In this document: piece by piece, positions 1 to 7,643 of the stretch
Position numbering within the stretch: position 1 is the stretch's first letter
Layout of the letters: each line of letters opens with the position of its first letter
From: Pseudomonadota bacterium
GTDB lineage: Bacteria; Pseudomonadota; Gammaproteobacteria; Steroidobacterales; Steroidobacteraceae
Assembly: GCA_021780395.1 (NCBI GenBank)
Contig: JAJXYU010000109.1
Span: 1 to 10,303, forward strand
Direction of reading: 5' to 3'
Length of the DNA: 10,303 nucleotides
Made by a program: the position numbers and the translations under genes
The notes under the pieces: model-generated
What the model was told of the DNA's origin: nothing
Seen by the model: only the letters and a program-made list of their open reading frames with translations
The model's database searches: none

Positions 1-1675
1 GCCGTTCCTCGACGATCGTGTCCTCCATCAGCAGCACGGTGCCGAACGCGCCCTTGCCGATCTTCTCGATGTACTTGTAGCGGCCCTCGATGATGTCGCC
101 CGGCTGCAGCGTCGAGATGTCGAGCCGGGCACTCTGCAGGTCCTGCTCCTTCACGAGCGTCGAGATGTCCTGGTTCTCCACCAGCAGGGTCTTCGACTGC
201 TCCTGCATCTTCGCCGCGCGCTGGTTCGCGACGAGTTGCTGCGTCGAGAAGCGGTTGTCGATCTCCTGGAGCGCGCGCTCGGCGGCGCCGACGGTCACCG
301 CGTCGCCGGTGTTGACCGCGCTTTGCAGCCGCATCCGGATCGTGTTCGCGCGCCGCTCGTCCGCGAGCTTCGCGAGCGCCGCGATCGCCTCGACGCGGAT
401 GTCCGCCTCCGGCCGCTGCAGCAGGGGCAGCAGCTGGTCGACGTGGCGTTGATCGCCGAGCTTGCCGAGGGCGCGGATCACCGTCGGCAGGCGCTTCGCC
501 TCGCGTCCGCCGAGCATCTCGACGATGCGGGGCACGGCCTTGGTGCTGCCGATCTCGGCGAGCGCGTCGACCGCGCGTTCGCTGACCCACCAGTCACTGT
601 CCCGGGTCGCCTCGATCAGGTGCGCGACCGCGCGTTCGTCCTTGGTCTGGTTCAGGATCTCGATCGCGGCGCGCCGGATGTCCTCGTTCTCGTCCTTCAC
701 GAGTTCGAGCACGGCCTCGACAACGCGCGGACCGCCGATCTTGCCGAGCGCGTCGGCGGCGCGCGTGCGCACCCACCAATCCGAGTCGGCGAGCACCTCG
801 AGCAGGTACTTCACCGATTTCGACGTGCCGACCTCGTTCAGCACCTCGACCGCGGCGCGCCGGGCGAACTCATTCTCGTCCTTCAGCACGTCCACGAGGT
901 ATTTGATCGTCTCCGGATGGTTCGCGCGCACCAGCAGGTCGACCGCCTTGTTCTGCACCTCGATCTCGGGGTCGCGCAGCATCGAGCACACCAGCGGCAG
1001 GTCGAGCGGGCCGTCGAGCCGCGCGAGCGCGGAGAGCGTCGCGGAACGGACGAACTTGCTCGGGTCCTTGAGCTGACTCTGCAGCGCCGACTGCACGTCC
1101 GGCCGGTTGAAGTTCGCGAGCAGGTTGATGATGTGCACCCGCACGACCGGGTCGCGGCCTTCGAGCCGTGGCAGCAGGTCGCCGATCGAGTTCGCGTCGG
1201 CGATGTCACCGATGATCTTGAACACGCCGGTGCGCTCGCTCGACTCGAGTGCATACGCGGCGCTCAGCAGGTCCCGGACCGCGAAGCGGCTCTTCTGGGC
1301 GGAGATCACCTCGAGCAGCGCCTGCTTCGGCATGTTCGGCTTGCCGAGGGCGTCGAGCAGCGCCTGCGGCGGGTAGCCGTGGCTCGACGACAGCGCCCAG
1401 GCGATGCCGGTGATCGCCCGCTGGTTCGCGTTCGTCATCGCCTTCAGCACGAGCGGCGCGGTCTTCGCATCGAGCAGCTGCGCGAGCGCGTCGACGTACG
1501 CGGCCGATTCACGCTTGTCGGCGCTGCCGAGCGCCTCGACCAGCGGCTCGATCGCGTTGGCGCCGAGGCTCGCGAGCTTCGCGATCGCCTTCTGCGCCGC
1601 GGGACCCGCCGGGTCTCCGCTGGCGCGCACTTCGGCGATCAGGCGGTCAGCACGGAAATTGGCGAATAAGCTCAT
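1..1675 (-). CDS. HEAT-repeat protein fused to a Ser/Thr protein kinase (C-terminal part outside window)
   Basis: Reading the minus strand from an ATG at 1675 gives 558 codons without a stop, running off the left edge. Residues about 1-460 are helical HEAT/PBS-type repeats, clearest at 265-388, where KDEN and DSDWWV motifs recur. Residues about 470-525 form a polar, Gln/Glu-rich linker that may be a coiled coil. At 532 a Hanks-type kinase domain begins (RYKYIEKIGKGAFGTV), with the ATP-binding GxGxFGxV loop at 540-547. The catalytic lysine, HRD and DFG motifs would lie left of base 1, so activity cannot be judged. In this family the kinase phosphorylates Ser/Thr of partner proteins; the repeats probably bind partners. 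That binding role is inference. No signal peptide is seen, so the visible part should be cytoplasmic. The start fits an extended -10 upstream. The gene diverges from apbC. Confidence 0.88.
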   Translation of the reverse strand, partial: MSLFANFRADRLIAEVRASGDPAGPAAQKAIAKLASLGANAIEPLVEALGSADKRESAAYVDALAQLLDAKTAPLVLKAMTNANQRAITGIAWALSSSHGYPPQALLDALGKPNMPKQALLEVISAQKSRFAVRDLLSAAYALESSERTGVFKIIGDIADANSIGDLLPRLEGRDPVVRVHIINLLANFNRPDVQSALQSQLKDPSKFVRSATLSALARLDGPLDLPLVCSMLRDPEIEVQNKAVDLLVRANHPETIKYLVDVLKDENEFARRAAVEVLNEVGTSKSVKYLLEVLADSDWWVRTRAADALGKIGGPRVVEAVLELVKDENEDIRRAAIEILNQTKDERAVAHLIEATRDSDWWVSERAVDALAEIGSTKAVPRIVEMLGGREAKRLPTVIRALGKLGDQRHVDQLLPLLQRPEADIRVEAIAALAKLADERRANTIRMRLQSAVNTGDAVTVGAAERALQEIDNRFSTQQLVANQRAAKMQEQSKTLLVENQDISTLVKEQDLQSARLDISTLQPGDIIEGRYKYIEKIGKGAFGTVLLMEDTIVEER

Positions 1676-1703
1676 TGAGATCGGCGGTTTTCCAATGCGG
1701 ACG

Positions 1704-1712
1704 ATTATGCCA
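1704..1712 (-). promoter_or_regulatory. Possible extended -10 promoter of the HEAT-kinase gene
   Basis: On the minus strand the sequence reads TGG followed by CATAAT (complement of 1712-1704). This is a TGn extended -10 with a five-of-six match to TATAAT. It lies about 28 bases upstream of the ATG at 1675, leaving room for a short leader. No convincing -35 hexamer is visible, which is tolerated in extended -10 promoters. The call rests on motif match and position in the divergent spacer only. Confidence 0.4.
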
Positions 1713-1763
1713 CAGGCCCCACCGGCGTCCGGCGGCCCCATGCCGCCTGCGGGCGAGCTGAGG

Positions 1764-1769
1764 TAGAAT
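1764..1769 (+). promoter_or_regulatory. Possible -10 hexamer of apbC-dcd
   Basis: TAGAAT differs from the consensus TATAAT by one base and stands out in a GC-rich spacer. It ends only 11 bases before the apbC ATG, so transcription would begin around 1776, inside or after the AGGG at 1772-1775 that would otherwise serve as Shine-Dalgarno. No -35 match is seen at 16-18 bases upstream. Either the mRNA is almost leaderless or the true promoter lies further upstream. Confidence 0.3.
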
Positions 1770-1780
1770 CCAGGGTTACC

Positions 1781-2881
1781 ATGAACGCAACATCCTCTGT
1801 CGAGGCGGCCGTCCGCGACCGCCTGCGTACCTACGTCGATCCCTATCTCGGCATCACTCTCGAGGAGGCGAAGGCGATTCACGCGGTTCGCGCCGCCGCC
1901 GACGAGGTCGCCGTCGAACTCACCCTGGGCTTCCCCTGCGCCGATTATGAGCGGGAATTGCGGCCGGCGCTGCAAGAACACCTCTCGCCGGCGCTCGCCG
2001 GCGCCCGCTGGTCGCTCTCCCTGCGCGCCGAGATCGTGGCCCACGCGGTGCAGAAGACCCTGAAGCCCCTCGACCGGGTCAAGAATATCGTGGCCGTCGC
2101 GTCCGGCAAGGGGGGCGTCGGCAAATCGACGACCGCGGCCAATCTCGCGCTCGCCTGGGCCTCGCAGGGGGCGCGGGTCGGATTGCTGGATGCGGACATC
2201 TATGGGCCGAGCCAGCCGCAGATGATGGGACTCGCGGGGCAGCGGCCCTCCAGTCCCGACGGGCGCCAACTGACCCCGCTGAGCGCCTATGGCGTCGAGG
2301 TGATGTCGATCGGCTTCATGATCGACGTCGAACAGCCGATGGCCTGGCGCGGCCCGATGGTCACCCAGGCGCTGACCCAATTGCTCGGCGACACCACCTG
2401 GGGCGACCTCGACTACCTCGTCGTCGACATGCCCCCGGGGACCGGCGACATCCAGCTCACCTTGTGCCAGCGCGTTCCGGTCGCCGGCGCGGTCATCGTG
2501 ACGACGCCCCAGGACATCGCGCTCCTCGATGCGCGCAAGGGCTTGAAGATGTTCGAGAAGGTCATGGTGCCGGTGCTCGGGATCGTCGAGAACATGAGTG
2601 CCCACGTCTGTCCGGCCTGCGGCCACGTCGAGCACGTTTTCGGCAGCGGCGGTGGTGCACGGATGGCCGCCGAGTACGGCGTCGAACTGCTCGGCGAGCT
2701 GCCGCTCGACCTGCGGATCCGGGAGGATGCGGACGGTGGCCGGCCGACGGTGATCGCCGATCCCGACGGCCCGCGGGGGCTCCTGTACCGCCAGATGGCG
2801 CGTCGCACGGCCGCGCGCCTCGCGCTGCGCAACAAGGACTACAGCCGCGCGTTCCCGAAGATCTCGGTCGAAGCGACCTGA
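1781..2881 (+). CDS. apbC: Iron-sulfur cluster carrier protein ApbC/Mrp
   Basis: This cytoplasmic P-loop ATPase of the Mrp/NBP35 family (366 aa) binds a labile [4Fe-4S] cluster and passes it to apo-enzymes. An N-terminal MIP18/DUF59-type domain covers about residues 6-95. The deviant Walker A motif GKGGVGKST is at 109-117, the [10 protein letters not shown] segment begins at 137, and [10 protein letters not shown] at 214-223 is a family hallmark. The paired cysteines C277 and C280 (CPAC) are the expected cluster ligands. Length is normal for a full two-domain member. The ATG at 1781 has AGGG five bases upstream. The stop overlaps the dcd start by one base (TGATG), which suggests translational coupling. 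All key residues are intact. Confidence 0.96.
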   Translation: MNATSSVEAAVRDRLRTYVDPYLGITLEEAKAIHAVRAAADEVAVELTLGFPCADYERELRPALQEHLSPALAGARWSLSLRAEIVAHAVQKTLKPLDRVKNIVAVASGKGGVGKSTTAANLALAWASQGARVGLLDADIYGPSQPQMMGLAGQRPSSPDGRQLTPLSAYGVEVMSIGFMIDVEQPMAWRGPMVTQALTQLLGDTTWGDLDYLVVDMPPGTGDIQLTLCQRVPVAGAVIVTTPQDIALLDARKGLKMFEKVMVPVLGIVENMSAHVCPACGHVEHVFGSGGGARMAAEYGVELLGELPLDLRIREDADGGRPTVIADPDGPRGLLYRQMARRTAARLALRNKDYSRAFPKISVEAT

Positions 2882-3447
2882 TGAGCATCAAGAGCGATCG
2901 CTGGATCCGCCGGATGGCGGCGGACCACCGCATGATCGAGCCGTTCAGCCCCGTCCAGGTCCGCGTCGCCGACGGCGAGAAGATCGTCTCGTACGGCACC
3001 TCGAGCTACGGCTACGACGTGCGCTGCGCGCAGGAGTTCAAGATCTTCACCAACATCAACTCGACGATCGTCGATCCCAAGGGCTTCGACGAGAAGTCGT
3101 TCGTCGATTTTCGGGGCCCGGTCTGCATCATCCCGCCGAATTCGTTCGCGCTCGCGAGCACGGTCGAGTACTTCCGGATCCCGCGCAGCGTGCTCACGGT
3201 CTGCCTCGGCAAGTCCACGTACGCGCGCTGCGGGATCATCGTCAACGTGACGCCGCTCGAACCCGAGTGGGAGGGGCACGTGACACTGGAATTCTCGAAC
3301 ACCACGCCGCTGCCGGCGAAGATCTATGCGAACGAGGGGGTCGCGCAGATGCTGTTCTTCGAGTCGGACGAGGTCTGCGAGACCTCGTATCGCGACCGCG
3401 GCGGCAAGTACCAGGGACAGCGAGGGGTCACGCTGCCGAAGGCCTGA
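2881..3447 (+). CDS. dcd: dCTP deaminase
   Basis: The 188-aa product deaminates dCTP to dUTP, which dUTPase converts to dUMP for thymidylate synthesis. It belongs to the trimeric dCTP deaminase/dUTPase superfamily. The [10 protein letters not shown] segment (110-119) matches the conserved substrate-binding motif of the family. VTLEFSN contains E137, which aligns with the catalytic glutamate of the E. coli enzyme. The C-terminal [11 protein letters not shown] (177-187) is the flexible lid that closes over the nucleotide. Length is exactly typical. The ATG shares its A with the apbC stop, so the two are probably made from one mRNA by termination-reinitiation. The 3' end meets the DUF3108 gene tail to tail. 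Confidence 0.97.
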   Translation: MSIKSDRWIRRMAADHRMIEPFSPVQVRVADGEKIVSYGTSSYGYDVRCAQEFKIFTNINSTIVDPKGFDEKSFVDFRGPVCIIPPNSFALASTVEYFRIPRSVLTVCLGKSTYARCGIIVNVTPLEPEWEGHVTLEFSNTTPLPAKIYANEGVAQMLFFESDEVCETSYRDRGGKYQGQRGVTLPKA

Positions 3448-3464
3448 GCGCCCCGGCCGCTCAG
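3444..3464. terminator. Inverted repeat covering both stop codons of dcd and the DUF3108 gene
   Basis: Arms CTGAGCG (3444-3450) and CGCTCAG (3458-3464) pair perfectly over 7 bp around a 7-base loop. The left arm contains the TGA of dcd and the right arm contains the complement of the TGA of the DUF3108 gene. A hairpin would form in both converging transcripts. There is no T-run on either side, so it is not a canonical intrinsic terminator. It may slow polymerase, protect 3' ends or assist Rho-dependent ends; that function is inference. Confidence 0.45.
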
Positions 3465-4240
3465 CGCGAGAATCGCCGGATCCGCATCTCGAATTCCAGC
3501 CTGCCGCCGCGGGTGCGCTCCGCGCGCACCGGCACGTATCCGAGCGACGGCGCGAACCACATCGTCAGCACCCGGTCGCCGTCCGGCCGGCGGCTGGTGA
3601 CGGCGATCGTGTCGAGTTCGCCGAGCGCGGTCGCGATCCGCTGCTCACCGACGCGGCGGTACTCGAAGTCCTTGATCTGATCCTTGTCGATGATCCAGAA
3701 CGTCGACGGCAGTTGGCCGGCGCGCAGGTCCTGCATGACCTGGATCTGGATCGACATCAGGTCCTGGGTGCCGTCCCGCAGCGCGAGATCGACCGGCTTG
3801 CCGGTGATGGTGCCTTGCGCCCGGCGCGCGTTCCAGTCGAAGTCCAGATGGATCCTCGAATCGCCGTCCTGGGCTTCGTAGGTCAGCGGGCGCACGTCGG
3901 TGCCATCGACCTCGAGCCAGCTCTTCTGCACGACGTCGTGTCGGTAGATCAAGCGGAAGATCCCGCCCGCGCGGATCCGCCAGGTGTAGACGTAGCGCCC
4001 GGGTTGCATGCCACGCACCAGCTCGAGGTCGCTGCTACCGACGTCGATGCTCTTCCATTGCGCGACGTAGTGCGCCGAGAACGGCTGCGGCAGCCCCGAG
4101 TCGGGAGTGCCGCCCGCGGGCGGCGCCACCGGCGTGGCGGCGGGCTGTGCACCCGATGGTTGCGCGATCATCGCCACCAGGGTCGCGGCGGCGAGCGCCC
4201 GCGCGAGCGAGGCCGTGGTGCTCGACGTGCCTCGCTTCAT
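3461..4240 (-). CDS. DUF3108 domain-containing exported protein
   Basis: This 259-aa protein matches the DUF3108 family that commonly follows purM-purN in proteobacteria. Residues 1-31 look like a Sec signal peptide: basic MKR, then an Ala/Leu/Val core, ending near SGA-Q. A Pro/Ala-rich linker runs to about 52. The conserved beta-rich domain follows, beginning FSAHYVAQWKS, with the block SIQIQVMQDL in the middle and WFAPSLGYVPVR near the end. The product should be periplasmic or outer-membrane associated; its biochemical role is not known. The start was set at 4240 because its ATGA overlaps the purN stop and GGAGG (complement of 4245-4249) lies four bases upstream. A longer in-frame start at 4315 would put charged residues before the signal peptide and lie inside purN. 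Confidence 0.87.
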   Translation of the reverse strand: MKRGTSSTTASLARALAAATLVAMIAQPSGAQPAATPVAPPAGGTPDSGLPQPFSAHYVAQWKSIDVGSSDLELVRGMQPGRYVYTWRIRAGGIFRLIYRHDVVQKSWLEVDGTDVRPLTYEAQDGDSRIHLDFDWNARRAQGTITGKPVDLALRDGTQDLMSIQIQVMQDLRAGQLPSTFWIIDKDQIKDFEYRRVGEQRIATALGELDTIAVTSRRPDGDRVLTMWFAPSLGYVPVRAERTRGGRLEFEMRIRRFSR

Positions 4241-4896
4241 GCCGCCTCCAGGCGCTCGTACCGCAGCGGCTCGGTGAGCGCGCGGCCGTCGAGCCAGGCG
4301 TGGCCGTCGCGGCACGCGAGGCGTCCTTCGCCATACCAGTTGACCGCGAGCGGATAGATCTGGTGCTCGAGCGTGAGCACGCGGGCGGCGAGACCGGCTT
4401 CGGTCTCCCCGGGGGTGACCGCGAGGCGGGCCTGGATCACCGCCGGACCCGCGTCGAGATCGGCGGTCACGAAATGCACGGTCGCGCCGTGCTCGGCGTC
4501 ACCGGCCGCGAGCGCGCGGCGATGCGTGTGCAAACCCGGGTGTCTCGGCAGGAGCGACGGATGGACGTTGAGGATCCGACCGGCGTGCGCGGCGACGAAC
4601 GACGGGGAGAGAATCCGCATGAAGCCGGCGAGCGCGAGCAGGTCCGGCGCCCGCCGCGCGACCGCGGCGGCGAGTTCGGCCCCGTAATCGTCGCGGTTCG
4701 TGCCCGGCCGCGGCGCGATCACGTCGGTTTCGATGCCCAGCTGCGCGGCGACCGCGAGGCCGCCCGCGTCGGCGCGATCCGCGAGGACCGCGTCGACGCG
4801 GTACGCCGACCGAGGCGCGCGGCTCCGTTCGATCAGCGCGCGCATGTTCGAGCCGCGTCCCGAGATCAGGATCAGCACCGAGCAGGGAACGTTCAT
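4237..4896 (-). CDS. purN: Phosphoribosylglycinamide formyltransferase
   Basis: PurN transfers a formyl group from 10-formyltetrahydrofolate to GAR, giving FGAR, the third step of IMP synthesis. The 219-aa protein has the phosphate-binding GRGSN (13-17), AGFMRIL (90-96) in the folate pocket, [10 protein letters not shown] (108-117) with N110 and H112, and D148 in TADLDAGP. These correspond to the catalytic Asn-His-Asp set of the E. coli enzyme. The start at 4896 was chosen because its ATGA overlaps the purM stop by four bases and the protein then begins directly at the first beta strand ([12 protein letters not shown]). An upstream in-frame ATG at 4926 would add ten Arg-rich residues and is unlikely. 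The gene is the middle member of purM-purN-DUF3108. Confidence 0.96.
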   Translation of the reverse strand: MNVPCSVLILISGRGSNMRALIERSRAPRSAYRVDAVLADRADAGGLAVAAQLGIETDVIAPRPGTNRDDYGAELAAAVARRAPDLLALAGFMRILSPSFVAAHAGRILNVHPSLLPRHPGLHTHRRALAAGDAEHGATVHFVTADLDAGPAVIQARLAVTPGETEAGLAARVLTLEHQIYPLAVNWYGEGRLACRDGHAWLDGRALTEPLRYERLEAA

Positions 4897-5924
4897 GCGA
4901 CCACGACGCCGCGGTCGCCGGCGCACACCTCGCCGATCACGAACGCGGTCTCGTCGGCGCGGCGCAGCGCATCGAGTGCCGGGTCGACGTCGCCGGGGGC
5001 CACGTGCACCGTCATGCCGATGCCGCAGTTGAACACCCGCAGCATCTCTGCGTCAGCGACCCCGCCCTCAGTCTGCAGCCAGTCGAACAACGGATCTCGG
5101 GGCCAGGCCGCGCGTCGCAGCCGCACCTCGAGTCCGTCCGGAATCACGCGCGGCAGGTTCTCGACGAGGCCGCCGCCGGTCACGTGCGCGATTCCGTGCA
5201 CCGGCACCCGCCGCAGCAACTCGAGCACCGCCTTCACGTAGATCCGGGTCGGCGTCAGCAAGCGGTCGATCAGCGGCACTCCGCCGACCAGGGCCCCGGG
5301 ATCGGTGCCGCTGCGTTCCAGGATCCGCCGGATCAGCGAGTACCCGTTCGAGTGCGCGCCGGACGAGGCGAGTCCGACGATGACGTCGCCGGCGCGGGTC
5401 GCCGAGCCGTCGATCAGCGCGTCCTTCTCGGCGACCCCGACGCAGAAGCCGGCGAGATCGTAGTCCGCGCCGTGGTACATGCCCGGCATCTCCGCGGTCT
5501 CGCCGCCGACGAGCGCGCAGCCGGCCTGGACGCAGCCCTCCGCGATCCCGGCGATCACGCGCTCGCCGGTCGCGACGTCGAGCTTGCCGCTGGCGTAGTA
5601 GTCGAGGAAGAACAGGGGCTCGGCACCTTGGACGACCACGTCGTTCGCGCACATCGCGACCAGATCGATTCCGACGGTGTCCGGGCGCGCGAAGTCGATC
5701 GCCAGGCGCAACTTCGTGCCGACCCCGTCGGTGCCCGACACCAGCACGGGCCGGCGGTAGCGGTCGACCGGTACCTCGACCAGCGCCCCGAAGCCGCCGA
5801 TGCCGCCGAGCACCTCGCGGCGCATCGTCCGGCGCACGTGCGGCTTGATGCGGTCGACGAGCGCGTCGCCCGCGTCGATGTCGACACCGGCGGCGCGGTA
5901 GGTCAGGGGCGTTGGATCGTTCAT
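4893..5924 (-). CDS. purM: Phosphoribosylformylglycinamidine cyclo-ligase (AIR synthetase)
   Basis: PurM uses ATP to close FGAM to aminoimidazole ribonucleotide, the fifth step of purine synthesis, in the cytoplasm. The 343-aa product has the family signature GTDGVGTKL (64-72), then [20 protein letters not shown] (92-111) and [11 protein letters not shown] (140-150), all typical of the dimeric PurM fold. Two ATGs compete. The one at 5930 directly abuts AGGA with no spacer. The one at 5924 has AGGA (complement of 5931-5934) six bases upstream, so 5924 is preferred and gives [10 protein letters not shown]. It heads a coupled operon with purN and the DUF3108 gene and diverges from the DUF2066 gene. 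Confidence 0.96.
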   Translation of the reverse strand: MNDPTPLTYRAAGVDIDAGDALVDRIKPHVRRTMRREVLGGIGGFGALVEVPVDRYRRPVLVSGTDGVGTKLRLAIDFARPDTVGIDLVAMCANDVVVQGAEPLFFLDYYASGKLDVATGERVIAGIAEGCVQAGCALVGGETAEMPGMYHGADYDLAGFCVGVAEKDALIDGSATRAGDVIVGLASSGAHSNGYSLIRRILERSGTDPGALVGGVPLIDRLLTPTRIYVKAVLELLRRVPVHGIAHVTGGGLVENLPRVIPDGLEVRLRRAAWPRDPLFDWLQTEGGVADAEMLRVFNCGIGMTVHVAPGDVDPALDALRRADETAFVIGEVCAGDRGVVVA

Positions 5925-5977
5925 CGGCATTCCTGGCGCATTTTGAGGACCCGCCGAGGCGGCGGAGCCGGTGGGCT

Positions 5978-5994
5978 GTGGTATTTTACACCAC
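5978..5994. promoter_or_regulatory. Divergent purM / DUF2066 promoter core within a dyad
   Basis: In the 98-base spacer 5925-6022 there is one AT-rich patch. On the plus strand it reads TGG TATTTT (5979-5987), an extended -10 facing the DUF2066 gene. On the minus strand it reads TAAAAT (complement of 5988-5983), a -10 facing purM. The patch is flanked by GTGGT (5978-5982) and ACCAC (5990-5994), a perfect 5-bp dyad. No good -35 is visible on either strand. The dyad could be an operator or simply the sequence symmetry of a two-way promoter. It does not resemble the E. coli PurR box. Confidence 0.42.
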
Positions 5995-6022
5995 GGTCAG
6001 GCCCGTGCTCGGCGATCGGCAA

Positions 6023-7057
6023 ATGACGAAACTTCGAAAATCCGCATCCCCGTTCGGCTGGCGCGCATGGCTCGCGCTGCTCGGTCTCGTCGCCGTTCTG
6101 GGCCCGGCACCGTCGACGCGCGCGGATCAGCGTCTCGATCTCTACCAGGTCGCGATTCCGGTTCCCGACCGCTCGGACGCGAGCCGCGACGCCGGGTTCC
6201 AGAACGCGATGCGCGTCGTGCTCGTGCGCGTGACCGGACGGCCCGGCGCCGGGAGCGACCCGGCGTACGCGCCGCTCGTCGTGTCCGCGAGCCGCTACGT
6301 GCAGCAGTACCGCTACGCGGTCGACGGCCGGCTCGTCGTCGGCTTCGACGGCGGTGCGATCGAACGGTGGCTCGCCGGCGTCGGCGCGCCGATCTGGGGT
6401 CGAACCCGACCGGTCACGCTCGTGCTGTTGAGCGTTCCGGGCGCCGCGGCCGGGGCTGCGACGATGGTCACGCGCGACGCGACCTCGGACTTGAAGAGCG
6501 CGATCGACGCACAGGCGGCGCTGCGCGGGATCGAACTGCGCTGGCCGACCGAGCAGCAACTTCAGGCGGACGGGCTCACCGGCGCGAGCGCGCTCCCGGC
6601 CGATCCGCGCGCCTTGCTCGCCGACGCGACCCGCGCGGGCGCCGACGCGCTGCTCGTCGGACATGCGACCGACGGCAGCGCGAGCGCCTCGGTGCAGTGG
6701 TTGTTCGAGTACCAGAACGCAGTCGAGACGGCGACCGGTCTGGCCGCCGGGGTCGACCGCGCGGCCGACGCGTATGCGTCGATCTACGCGGTCAACGGCG
6801 CGACCGTGCCGGTCGAGGTCGCGGTCGACGGCGTCCGTACGCTCGCCGACTACGCCCGCGTGCAGCACCTGTTCGCGTCGACGACCTCGGTGTCGCGGGC
6901 CGCGGTGCTCGCGGTTCACGGTGACACGGTGCGCTGGCGCCTGCTCGTGCGGGGCGGCGCCGGTCCATTGGTGCGACTGCTCTCGCTGGACGGCTCGTTG
7001 CAGCCGGCGGCGCAACCGGGCGTCGGCGGCGAGTTGCGTTACCGCTTGCGTCCGTGA
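6023..7057 (+). CDS. DUF2066 domain-containing exported protein
   Basis: This 344-aa protein has a clear N-terminal signal peptide (residues about 1-35: basic MTKLRK, hydrophobic WLALLGLVAVLG, cleavage near TRA-DQ). The mature part begins with LYQVAIPVPDRS and continues to FQNAMRVVLVRVTG, the conserved opening of DUF2066, a family of unknown function. A second block near residue 137 reads VTLVLLSVP, and GADALLVGH follows around 210; both are typical of the family. The product is probably periplasmic. The ATG at 6023 was chosen because the signal peptide begins there; the reading frame stays open back to 5912, but that would overlap purM. The Shine-Dalgarno is weak. It is the first gene of an operon with the phosphatidyltransferase and hda. 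Confidence 0.85.
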   Translation: MTKLRKSASPFGWRAWLALLGLVAVLGPAPSTRADQRLDLYQVAIPVPDRSDASRDAGFQNAMRVVLVRVTGRPGAGSDPAYAPLVVSASRYVQQYRYAVDGRLVVGFDGGAIERWLAGVGAPIWGRTRPVTLVLLSVPGAAAGAATMVTRDATSDLKSAIDAQAALRGIELRWPTEQQLQADGLTGASALPADPRALLADATRAGADALLVGHATDGSASASVQWLFEYQNAVETATGLAAGVDRAADAYASIYAVNGATVPVEVAVDGVRTLADYARVQHLFASTTSVSRAAVLAVHGDTVRWRLLVRGGAGPLVRLLSLDGSLQPAAQPGVGGELRYRLRP

Positions 7058-7073
7058 TCGACGCGGGGCTCGC

Positions 7074-7643
7074 GTGAGCGCGTGGCTTCGCCAGCTGCCG
7101 AACTCGATCAGTGCGTTCCGGATCGCGCTGGTGGTGCCGATCGGCATCGCGATCGCGCACCGAACCTGGCCGATCGCGATCGGGCTGATCGTCATCGCGA
7201 CCGCGTCGGACGGCCTGGACGGCTTCCTCGCGAAGCGCTTCGGATGGCAGACCCCGCTCGGCGCGCTGCTCGATCCGGCGGCCGACAAGCTCTTGGTCGC
7301 GACGGTGTTCGTCACGCTCGCGGTGCAGGGCGGCGTGCCGCTGTGGTTGATGGCGGCCGCGGTCGGGCGGGACCTGGTGATCGTCACGGGCGCGCTCGCC
7401 TACCGGCTGCGGTTCGGCCCGCTGCGCGTTCGCCCGCGCGCGGTCAGCAAATTGAACACCCTATGCCAGCTCGGCTTCGTGCTCTGCGTCGTCGTGCGCC
7501 GCGAGATCGGATGGCCGCCCGCGTGGGCCGAGATCACGCTCGGCGCGACGACCCTGGTCACGACGACGGTGAGCGGCATCGATTACGTGCTCACCTACGG
7601 ACGGGCGGCCCGCGAGGCGGCGCGCGCCGAGGCGGTCGAATGA
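7074..7643 (+). CDS. CDP-alcohol phosphatidyltransferase family protein (PgsA-like)
   Basis: This integral inner-membrane enzyme (189 aa) belongs to the family that transfers a phosphatidyl group from CDP-diacylglycerol to an alcohol such as glycerol-3-phosphate. The family motif D-x2-D-G-x2-A-R-xn-G-x3-D-x3-D appears at D46, D49, G50, A53, G63, D67 and D71. The usual Arg after the Ala is Lys (K54), followed by Arg 55. Four to six hydrophobic helices are visible, near residues 15-45, 73-110, 128-142 and 153-175. The N-terminal LPNSISAFRIALVVPIG is the usual first helix of PgsA relatives. The GTG at 7074 is the only plausible start, 16 bases after the DUF2066 stop. The last codons overlap hda by ATGA. 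Alcohol specificity cannot be read from sequence; PgsA or cardiolipin-synthase-like activity is most likely. Confidence 0.9.
   Translation: MSAWLRQLPNSISAFRIALVVPIGIAIAHRTWPIAIGLIVIATASDGLDGFLAKRFGWQTPLGALLDPAADKLLVATVFVTLAVQGGVPLWLMAAAVGRDLVIVTGALAYRLRFGPLRVRPRAVSKLNTLCQLGFVLCVVVRREIGWPPAWAEITLGATTLVTTTVSGIDYVLTYGRAAREAARAEAVE

Noticed and set aside
236..1669. Long plus-strand open frame of 477 codons
   Set aside because: It lies antisense to the HEAT-kinase gene, is rich in Arg, Asp and Val as expected for a shadow frame in GC-rich DNA, and has no recognisable domain.
2464..2880. In-frame upstream extension of dcd
   Set aside because: The frame stays open back into apbC, but dCTP deaminase begins [10 protein letters not shown] at 2881 and 188 aa is the usual full length.
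4241..4315. Longer DUF3108 protein starting at 4315
   Set aside because: The ATGA overlap and GGAGG at 4240 fit better, and the extension is an Arg/Pro-rich readthrough of purN in another frame.
3326..4357. Plus-strand open frame of 343 codons
   Set aside because: It is antisense to the DUF3108 gene and overlaps the dcd end in another frame, with no family motif.
5978..5994. PurR operator
   Set aside because: The dyad GTGGT-N7-ACCAC does not match the E. coli PurR box, and no purine repressor gene is visible here.
5912..6022. Upstream start for the DUF2066 gene
   Set aside because: It would overlap purM and put 37 residues before a well-formed signal peptide that begins at 6023.
5921..7387. 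Minus-strand open frame of 488 codons
   Set aside because: It is antisense to the DUF2066 and phosphatidyltransferase genes, both of which have clear family motifs. Its translation is low-complexity Arg/Ala/Pro.
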